DNA of 11,967 nt from Desulfatirhabdium sp964549995 (GTDB lineage Bacteria; Desulfobacterota; Desulfobacteria; Desulfobacterales; Desulfatirhabdiaceae), in assembly GCA_964549995.1 (NCBI GenBank), contig CAZJXF010000104.1:1-11967 (forward strand), read 5' to 3'. The notes beneath the pieces were generated by a model, which saw only the letters and a program-made list of their open reading frames with translations, did no database searches and had not been told where the DNA came from. The translations under genes were made by a program, and so were the position numbers. Below, piece by piece: positions 6,435-11,967 of this stretch (positions are counted from its first letter, which is position 1; each line of letters opens with the position of its first letter).

Positions 6435-8477
6435 ATGAAGCGAAGGTATTCGCGATGGCTGGGGGCTGTATTCGGATGGCTGCTCTTGTCCGGCATTGGA
6501 CTTCAATTGTCGCCTGTTCATGCGGCGCAGCCCGAGTACCAGATGGATCAAATGGTTGTTACCGCTTCGAAGACGCCGGAGTCCAAGGGTAACGTGACAC
6601 AAAAAATCGAAGTGATCACGTTGGAAGAAACCGACAATATGGTATTGACCAAGGGCAATCTGATCGAAATTCTGCAATATCAACCGGGCATGGCCCCCAG
6701 CATTCTCTCGCGAAACGATGCCAACTGGGGGGCTGCAGGCGGCATTGGACCGAAATACACGATGTACATGCTCGACGGATTGCCGATCGATGGTTTCGTA
6801 GATCCGCAGGCGCTCGATCCATGGATTCTGGATCGCATCGAAACCCAGAGAGGGCCTGCATCGGTGCTGTATCCCAATTATCTCTTCATGGATTTTGCCG
6901 GCAACCAGTCGCCGCTTGCCGGAACCACCAACCTGATCCTGCCGGATCGCTTCGGTGCACCGGAAACGCGTCTGATGGCCGGTTATGGTTCATACGATAC
7001 CCTGTCCACGAAATTCTTCCATGGTCGGGATGTCGACCATCTCAGCCTGTTCGCCGGAGGCAACTACGAGAATTCCGATTATACGAACTATGGTACAACG
7101 CCTTCCTGGCTGAACATGATCGATGATCCCGAATATGAGAAAACGAAGCTGTATGTGGGAGGCAGCTATCGAATCAACGGACGCCCCGATCACAAATTGT
7201 CCCTGTTTGCCAACCGGTACATTCACGATGGGGATGCGGGGAGGCCGAACCGGGATTTCAAGCACCGATATTCCATTCTTCAGGGAAGTTATTCGATTCC
7301 GCTCTCCGATTCACTAACCAGCAAGTTGGCTGTCGGCTATCGGGATTATGATCGAAGCTGGGAGGAAGACCAGTATCCGCAGAGTTTGGCGCTTCGTTCA
7401 CAAGATGGGGTCAAACAAACCATCATCCCTGCGGATATCAGCTTCGCCCTACGTCACGGTGACGCCCATCTGTTCACCTTCGGCGGCGACTATCAGCATG
7501 CGACCTACCAGACCTACTCGGAAACGGATCATGTCGCCGTCGGAAACGACGCGGATGCGTCACAGGCTGGGATTTATGCGCAGGAGGAATTTCGGATTGC
7601 CGATTTGACGTTGCGAGTCGGTGGACGATTCACGGAAGTGGAGCATGACATCAAACTGTTGGGGGGCAACCCTCCGGGCGATGACAGTGAATCCTGGAAC
7701 AAATGGTTGTGGAGCGCCGGGGCTCGCTACAAAATAAACTCCATGTTCACTGCCTACACCAATGTCGGAACGAGCTTTCTGGCTCCTTCGTTGAAATCGG
7801 TGGGAGGAACGCTGAAGCTCTCCGACAAGGGGGTACCGGGGAAGAACGGTCAATTGCCGAATCCGGATTTGAAGCCGGAAACCGGCATCGGATATGATCT
7901 GGGAACCGACATTTCGCTGACCAAATCCATCCAGTTCGGCGTAAGGGGATTTTTGAACCGAATCGACGACCAGATCGTTGAGAATGCCGTTGTCAGTACA
8001 GCCACCACATCGCAGTCCCAGTCCGTCAATGCCGGGAAAACGACGGCCTACGGAGTGGAAACCGAGATCAAGTGGCGTTTCAGCAAAGATATCAGTGCAT
8101 TCGCCAATTACACCTATACGCACAGCGAAATCGACAACGACATCGACCCGGATCAGGATGGCGCGGAAGTGCCTTTTGCCCCGGCTCACATGGGAAATGT
8201 CGGTGTGACCGCCAACCTGGGATGGGGGGTGTCGGCCAGCGCTTGGCTGCATGCCGCCGGAAAGATCTATGACAGTACGTCGCTTTCCGGAAGAAAGGAA
8301 TTTTCCGGGTATGAGACCCTCAATGCCCATGTCGAAAAGGCCGTATATGAAAAGGACGTCACCCGGGTCAGTGTGTATGTCGATCTGTACAATTTGACGA
8401 ATCGGGAGTATGAAATGCCATGGCAGTTTCAAGATCCCGGATTTGCGGCAATGGCTGGTCTGAAAGCGGTATTTTAA
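6435..8477 (+). CDS. TonB-dependent outer-membrane receptor
   Basis: A 680-residue receptor that takes up a scarce ligand (iron-siderophore, corrinoid or another metal complex) across the outer membrane with energy from TonB. The N-terminus is a clear signal peptide: basic MKRRYSR, a hydrophobic stretch, and a likely cut after VHA or HAA near residue 30-31. A TonB box, DQMVVTASK (38-46), resembles that of BtuB. The plug domain runs to about 170 and has YMLDGLPIDG (111-120) and IETQRGPASVLYP (135-147). The remainder is a beta-barrel of alternating segments, ending in a terminal Phe (GLKAVF), as needed for barrel assembly. ATG 6435 is chosen over the in-frame ATG 6393 because GAGGAG (6423-6428) precedes it and the signal peptide then starts properly. 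After RGPASVLY the plug reads PNYLFMDFAGNQSPLAG instead of the common G-rich INIIT region. The substrate is unknown; the downstream ABC transporter presumably takes over the same ligand. Confidence 0.93.
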   Translation: MKRRYSRWLGAVFGWLLLSGIGLQLSPVHAAQPEYQMDQMVVTASKTPESKGNVTQKIEVITLEETDNMVLTKGNLIEILQYQPGMAPSILSRNDANWGAAGGIGPKYTMYMLDGLPIDGFVDPQALDPWILDRIETQRGPASVLYPNYLFMDFAGNQSPLAGTTNLILPDRFGAPETRLMAGYGSYDTLSTKFFHGRDVDHLSLFAGGNYENSDYTNYGTTPSWLNMIDDPEYEKTKLYVGGSYRINGRPDHKLSLFANRYIHDGDAGRPNRDFKHRYSILQGSYSIPLSDSLTSKLAVGYRDYDRSWEEDQYPQSLALRSQDGVKQTIIPADISFALRHGDAHLFTFGGDYQHATYQTYSETDHVAVGNDADASQAGIYAQEEFRIADLTLRVGGRFTEVEHDIKLLGGNPPGDDSESWNKWLWSAGARYKINSMFTAYTNVGTSFLAPSLKSVGGTLKLSDKGVPGKNGQLPNPDLKPETGIGYDLGTDISLTKSIQFGVRGFLNRIDDQIVENAVVSTATTSQSQSVNAGKTTAYGVETEIKWRFSKDISAFANYTYTHSEIDNDIDPDQDGAEVPFAPAHMGNVGVTANLGWGVSASAWLHAAGKIYDSTSLSGRKEFSGYETLNAHVEKAVYEKDVTRVSVYVDLYNLTNREYEMPWQFQDPGFAAMAGLKAVF

Positions 8478-8492
8478 GACCGGTTTAGGGTT

Positions 8493-8565
8493 TCCGCATC
8501 CATCTGCACGTCGACTTGGCCTCCCTCCCCAATCTTCTGCCTGCAGGTGGGTGCGGATATTTTTG
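8493..8565 (+). terminator. Terminator of the receptor gene
   Basis: TCCGCATCCATCTGCA (8493-8508) pairs with TGCAGGTGGGTGCGGA (8543-8558), 16 pairs of which two are G-U, over a 34-nt loop. TATTTTT (8559-8565) follows at once. It starts 16 nt after the receptor stop. The large loop is unusual, but stem and T-run are convincing. The last T is also the first base of the palindromic element. Confidence 0.72.
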
Positions 8566-8877
8566 ATGGACTCGCAACACGTCATTGAGTCTACAGCGAG
8601 CCGCATGGGGGCGGGTACACCTTTTTCGTTGCATCGGATAAACTCAGCCGCCCGAGCTCGTAAAGGCCGGGCATGTGGCCAGACTTCAACGATGGATCAT
8701 TGAAACGCAACATCTTGTTATTCAAACAGATATGACTTGAATGAGCATGCCCGGCCCAACGATCTCCGGCGGCTTCAAACAAGTATCCGATGCAACATCA
8801 AAAGGCGTATCTCCCCCCATGCTCAGGCCCGTCAAGAACCATAGCCGGGGATGAAGCGACTTTTTGCGAGTCCATCA
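8565..8877. mobile_element. 313-bp imperfect palindrome, MITE-like element
   Basis: The two halves are mirror copies. TGATGGACTCGCAA (8565-8578) equals the reverse complement of 8864-8877 (14 of 14). The block 8603-8640 mirrors 8784-8822 (about 32 of 39), with a perfect 13-bp core GTTGCATCGGATA (8628-8640). The block 8647-8675 mirrors 8746-8773, with a perfect 11-bp core GGCCGGGCATG (8665-8675). A central spacer of 70 nt (8676-8745) carries a smaller repeat, ATTCAA and TTGAAT. Arm spacing differs by about 17 nt near the outer end. No open frame looks like a transposase. A run of T flanks both sides, which could be a short target duplication but is too simple to count. It fills most of the 441-bp gap between receptor and binding-protein genes. 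A structured RNA is an alternative reading. Confidence 0.7.
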
Positions 8878-8918
8878 TTTTTCATAAAACCATCATCTCA
8901 CAGTAGAAGGGGATTTTC

Positions 8919-9911
8919 GTGCATCATCGGTACATCGGATGGCTTCTGTTGATCCTGATCCTTTTCCATGTCGAAGGGCTGGCTGCAGAAACGATCCAAA
9001 TCACCGATTTCGGCGGCCGAACCTTGCGAATCAAACGGCCGGTCGAGCGCATCGTCTGCCTGATCGAGAGCGCGCTTTCAGGACTGTACATGCTGGATGC
9101 TCAATCCCGTGTGGTCGGTATTTCCACGAATGTCTATGAAAAACCCACCGTCGATGCCTATGCCCGTATGGATGAGCGGATCGCTCGGAAAACCCTTCCG
9201 GCCCCCGGGAACTGGGATTTTGTCAGCATCGAACATGTGGTGGCTCTCAGGCCCGATCTGGTAGTGATCTGGGCGCATCAGAAGGAAGTGGCCGATGCCC
9301 TTTCTTCCTATGGGATTTTGGTTTATGGTGTCTTCATCCAATCGATCGAGGATGTCTACAAGGAAATCGCCGATCTTGCAGCTCTCACCGCCACCGAGAA
9401 GCGGGGAAGCGAACTCGTGGGGATGACACGAGAAACCCTGTCTTCCCTCCAAAAACAGCTACATGTGCCGGATGCCGTGCGAAAGACCGCTTATTTCATT
9501 TGGCCTCAGGGCAATCTCGAAACCTCCGGGTTTCCTAGTACCGTCCAGCAGCTGATGGACCATGCCGGCGTACGCAATGCCGCAAGGTCGATTCAACAGG
9601 AACATGCAGTTGTTCAGCTGGAAAATCTGATCGAGTGGAATCCGGATCTCTTTGTCTTGTGGCCCAGACCCAAATCGGTTTTGCCGGATTTTCGGGGGGA
9701 TCCGGCATGGGCTTGCCTGAAAGCGGTTCAAAATAAAGCCGTTCATGTCCTGCCCGATGCCTTTTCCTGCGATCTGTGGACCCTGAAAATCGTTCATGCG
9801 ATTCGATTGGTCGCATGGTGGGCCTACCCCGATCGGTTTTCCGATTTTGATCCCGAACAGGAGCGCATTCGAACGATGAAGCGTCTTTATGGGGCCAAAT
9901 GGATCGAGTGA
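8919..9911 (+). CDS. Periplasmic binding protein of a siderophore/corrinoid ABC transporter
   Basis: A 330-residue class III substrate-binding protein (Peripla_BP_2 / FepB-BtuF group). It captures the ligand in the periplasm and hands it to the permease. A signal peptide is visible: MHHRYIGWLLLILILF, with a likely cut after GLAA (residue 22). There is no lipobox cysteine. The first lobe begins with VERIVCL (41-47), and HVVALRPDLVVIWAHQ is the typical end of a strand-helix unit in the family. A second lobe includes LIEWNPDLFVLWPRP. The start is GTG 8919, supported by AGAAGGGGA (8905-8913) with a 5-nt spacer. It begins 41 nt after the palindromic element. The gene leads the three-gene transporter operon; the ligand cannot be named from sequence. 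Confidence 0.92.
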   Translation: MHHRYIGWLLLILILFHVEGLAAETIQITDFGGRTLRIKRPVERIVCLIESALSGLYMLDAQSRVVGISTNVYEKPTVDAYARMDERIARKTLPAPGNWDFVSIEHVVALRPDLVVIWAHQKEVADALSSYGILVYGVFIQSIEDVYKEIADLAALTATEKRGSELVGMTRETLSSLQKQLHVPDAVRKTAYFIWPQGNLETSGFPSTVQQLMDHAGVRNAARSIQQEHAVVQLENLIEWNPDLFVLWPRPKSVLPDFRGDPAWACLKAVQNKAVHVLPDAFSCDLWTLKIVHAIRLVAWWAYPDRFSDFDPEQERIRTMKRLYGAKWIE

Positions 9912-9915
9912 CGCT

Positions 9916-10923
9916 GTGAAGCCTCCCTCCAAACGCCTGCTGCTGTATCTGCTGCCGATCCCCGCACTCTTCGTGTCACTGTGGGTTGGACCCAGCCGGA
10001 TCTTCGGCTGGGAAGAGGTGGTTTCCCATTTCTGGAAGATGCCGCCAAGTGCTGTGCAAGGGGAAGCCGGTCAACAGATGATGCATACCATCCTGTGGGA
10101 TATCCGGCTGCCGCGTATCCTGCTCGGGTTTCTCATCGGAGGCGCTCTGTCGGTTTCCGGTTGCGCCCTTCAGGCCATGTTTCGAAATCCTCTGGTATGC
10201 CCCTACATCTTAGGCCTTTCTTCAGGGGCTGCATTCGGGGCGGCCGTTTCCATAGCCATCGGTTCCGGCTTCCTTCAACTCTTTTCCTTTGGATTCGGTA
10301 TTCTGGCTGTCGGCGCAAGCTATATCCTCGCACGATCCCGAAAAACGGTTTCCATCGTTTCGCTGATCTTGTCCGGCGTTGTGGTGTCGGGTCTGTTCAC
10401 TGCATTGCTGACCATCGTTCAATACTGGGTGGACCCGTTCAAGCTGCAAACCATCGTGCATTGGACAATGGGCAATCTGCACACCGCTGGTTGGGGAAAA
10501 CTTCGATCCGCCGCTGGCCCAATTCTGGCCGGAACGGGGGTTTTGTTGCTGTATCGTTTCCGCATGAACGTCATTGCCCTGGGCGATGATCATTGTCGCA
10601 GCGTGGGGCTGCACCCGGAAGTGGAGAAATTCCGGTTGATTGTTCCTGCAACCCTCGCAGCCTCCGCATCCGTAGCTGTGGCTGGTGTTATCGGGCTGGT
10701 GGGACTTCTCGTACCGCATCTGGTACGCATGATGGTTGGACCGGACAATCGCAGCCTCGTTCCCGCCTCCTTCTGTTTCGGTGGAACCTATCTCGTTCTG
10801 GTGGATGACCTTGCCCGCAGCTTGGCTTCTGTTGAAATTCCCATCGGCGTCTTCACCAACCTGATCGGCGGCCCCTTCCTCATCTATTTGTTAAGAAAAG
10901 AACGTGTCGGATGGCAGATATGA
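9916..10923 (+). CDS. FecCD/BtuC-family ABC transporter permease
   Basis: An inner-membrane permease with many hydrophobic segments (about ten expected for the family), 335 residues from GTG 9916. Family signatures are FRNPLVCPYILGLSSGAAFG (89-108), WTMGNL (183-188), ALGDDHCRSVGL (221-232) and LVGLLVPHLVRMMVG (261-275), followed by EIPIGVFTNLIGGPFLIYLL (307-326). It forms the channel, probably as a homodimer, with the ATPase encoded next. The start is uncertain. GTG 9916 lies 4 nt after the binding-protein stop and gives a short N-terminus before the first membrane helix. ATG 9889 is in frame, overlaps the upstream gene and would add nine residues; neither has a strong ribosome site. The gene end overlaps the ATPase gene by 13 nt. 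Confidence 0.92.
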   Translation: MKPPSKRLLLYLLPIPALFVSLWVGPSRIFGWEEVVSHFWKMPPSAVQGEAGQQMMHTILWDIRLPRILLGFLIGGALSVSGCALQAMFRNPLVCPYILGLSSGAAFGAAVSIAIGSGFLQLFSFGFGILAVGASYILARSRKTVSIVSLILSGVVVSGLFTALLTIVQYWVDPFKLQTIVHWTMGNLHTAGWGKLRSAAGPILAGTGVLLLYRFRMNVIALGDDHCRSVGLHPEVEKFRLIVPATLAASASVAVAGVIGLVGLLVPHLVRMMVGPDNRSLVPASFCFGGTYLVLVDDLARSLASVEIPIGVFTNLIGGPFLIYLLRKERVGWQI

Positions 10924-11735
10924 CGGATCCAAACGATCCTGTACCTGCAGTAAGGATCGATCGTCTCTGTTTTGCCTATGCAGGGAAACCCATTCTTCAT
11001 GAAATCCAACTCCAGATTGAAGCTGGAAGCTTCACTGTGTTTCTCGGCCCGAATGGGAGCGGCAAAACCACGTTGCTCAAACTGATCGCAGGCATGTTGG
11101 AACCGACATCCGGTAGGATCGTCCTTTTTGGCGAGAACCTGAACGATATGCCGCTTCGAAAACGGGCGCGACAAGTCGGCTATTTGGCCCAACAACAACA
11201 GGTCATTTTCCCTTTCCTGACGGAAGATGTGGTGCTGACCGGGAGGGCCGGTACCATTCGGTTTCAGCCAAGAGCGGAAGACATCGACGCAGCCGTTGAA
11301 GCCATGAAGGATGTGGGGATTCAACATCTGGTGCATCAGCCCTTTACGGAGCTGTCAGGAGGCGAACAACAGTTGGTCATGATCGCCCGTGTCGTCGCCC
11401 AAAATCCGAAGCTGTTTCTTCTGGATGAACCGACGTCGCACCTGGATCTGCATTATCAGACCCGGGTGCTGCGCTTCATTCAGCAATGGAAGGCCAATGG
11501 CTATACGATTGTAGCTGTTCTGCACGATCCGAATCATGCCTTGATCGCAGCCGATCGGATCGTGCTTTTGAAGCAGGGAAGGGTTGTCGCTGAGGGTGGT
11601 CCGGACGAGATTCGGATTCACCAGCTCGAGGAGGTTTACAAAACCCGGTTGGTCCCGCTTTCCTTTCGGAACCAAACCGTTGTCTTTTCGGACATCGATG
11701 GCGGTTTACCATCGGATACCCTTCCTTCGTATTGA
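10911..11735 (+). CDS. ABC transporter ATPase (FecE/BtuD-like)
   Basis: A 274-residue ATP-binding subunit that powers the permease. Motifs are: Walker A GPNGSGKT (46-53), Q-loop Q94, signature LSGGEQ (148-153), Walker B LFLLDEP (168-174) with catalytic E173, D-loop SHLD, and switch H205. Length and motifs are those of the Fe3+-siderophore/cobalamin group. ATG 10911 overlaps the permease gene by 13 nt. The in-frame ATG 10920 (giving an ATGA overlap, with GGATGG upstream) is an equally plausible start and would remove three residues. The C-terminal tail after about residue 250 (SFRNQTVVFSDIDGGLPSD) is a short extension. It is the last gene of the operon. Confidence 0.95.
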   Translation: MADMTDPNDPVPAVRIDRLCFAYAGKPILHEIQLQIEAGSFTVFLGPNGSGKTTLLKLIAGMLEPTSGRIVLFGENLNDMPLRKRARQVGYLAQQQQVIFPFLTEDVVLTGRAGTIRFQPRAEDIDAAVEAMKDVGIQHLVHQPFTELSGGEQQLVMIARVVAQNPKLFLLDEPTSHLDLHYQTRVLRFIQQWKANGYTIVAVLHDPNHALIAADRIVLLKQGRVVAEGGPDEIRIHQLEEVYKTRLVPLSFRNQTVVFSDIDGGLPSDTLPSY

Positions 11736-11744
11736 AATGCACAA

Positions 11745-11850
11745 GGCGGTAGCCGCCATCCCTATCTCGATGCATCGGTTCAGAACGACGGCTTAACCTC
11801 GACCCTTTAGGAACGCCGCTGCGGGTCGCCCCTATTGACTTGCGACCTTT
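11745..11850 (+). terminator. Weak hairpins downstream of the transporter operon
   Basis: Two small stems follow the ATPase gene. GGCGG (11745-11749) pairs with CCGCC (11753-11757) over three bases, with no T-run. GGTCGC (11824-11829) pairs with GCGACC (11842-11847) and is followed by TTT. The second could end the operon weakly. An upstream CGACCC (11800-11805) can compete for the same GGGTCG (11823-11828). No gene is seen in 11736-11967. Confidence 0.35.
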
Positions 11851-11887
11851 CGCACTACGCATCGCGCACTTTCACGACAAGGCTGCC

Positions 11888-11967
11888 CGACTTGTTGCAA
11901 GACCATCAATTATGATGGTCTCGCAAAAAGTCCAAAAGTCTCATCCGAGTCGCATGGGAGGAGACAC
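11888..11967. repeat. Head-to-head ends of the palindromic repeat family, second copy cut by window edge
   Basis: Bases 11888-11908 match the right end of the 313-bp element (8857-8877) at 18 of 21. After four bases (ATTA), TGATGGTCTCGCAAAAAGTC (11913-11932) matches the mirrored right end of that element at 19 of 20. GCATGGG with following bases (11952-11967) matches its second block at 14 of 16. A copy thus appears to start at 11913 and leave the window. The abutting ends form a hairpin of about 20 pairs (11889-11932) with two mismatches. No T-run follows it on the + strand, so it is not a standard terminator. Confidence 0.65.

Noticed and set aside
7560..8606. 348-codon open frame on the minus strand opposite the receptor gene
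   Set aside because: It is antisense to the barrel domain and resembles no protein family I know.
8591..8782. 63-codon minus-strand frame inside the palindrome
   Set aside because: It starts with TTG, has no recognised family, and its DNA is explained by the inverted repeat.
8864..8888. TTGCGA and CATAAA as a promoter for the binding-protein gene
   Set aside because: The spacer is only 13 nt and both boxes are weak; TTGCGA belongs to the repeat end.
8478..8918. Cobalamin riboswitch before the binding-protein gene
   Set aside because: The expected conserved boxes were not found by eye on the + strand; the folding here is explained by the terminator and the palindrome.

Overview
The window (about 12 kb, moderately GC-rich) looks like part of the chromosome of an anaerobic, lipid- or acid-degrading deltaproteobacterium, probably a sulfate reducer of the Desulfobacterales type. 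This is inferred from gene content and from the style of the intergenic repeats, not from a marker gene. All nine recognisable genes lie on the + strand. No rRNA, tRNA, CRISPR array, transposase or phage gene was seen.

Left part (1-5965): after a short hairpin at the left edge come a small iron-sulfur protein of the DUF2148 family (91-738) and a four-gene acyl-CoA block. The block holds an AMP-forming acyl-CoA ligase (865-2463), an acyl-CoA dehydrogenase (2616-3836), a thiolase-superfamily enzyme of SCP2 type (3912-5153) and a short-chain dehydrogenase (5150-5965) that overlaps the thiolase by ATGA. Together they could activate a carboxylic acid to its CoA ester, desaturate it, oxidise a hydroxyl group and cleave the chain. 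There is no enoyl-CoA hydratase or electron-transfer flavoprotein in the window. The gaps inside this block carry short degenerate repeats: a purine-rich tract at 745-782 and 7-bp repeats at 2462-2489.

Middle (5966-6434): a 469-bp gap with no convincing gene. It holds an 11-bp hairpin after the short-chain dehydrogenase, a possible promoter at 6165-6193, and a very strong intrinsic terminator at 6258-6301. Promoter plus terminator would define a roughly 100-nt transcript, either a small RNA or an attenuated leader of the next gene.

Right part (6435-11735): an uptake system for a metal complex, siderophore or corrinoid. It consists of an outer-membrane TonB-dependent receptor (6435-8477), a periplasmic binding protein (8919-9911), a FecCD/BtuC-type permease (about 9916-10923) and its ATPase (10911-11735). 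The last three are tightly packed and surely co-transcribed. The receptor has its own terminator (8493-8565). No cobalamin riboswitch or clear Fur box was recognised, so the substrate stays open.

The most striking non-coding structure lies between receptor and binding protein: a 313-bp imperfect palindrome (8565-8877) with matching arm blocks of 14, 13 and 11 bp in mirror order. The right edge of the window (11888-11967) has the end motif of the same family, placed head to head with the start of a second copy that runs off the window. This looks like a miniature inverted-repeat (MITE-like) element sitting in the gaps around the uptake operon.
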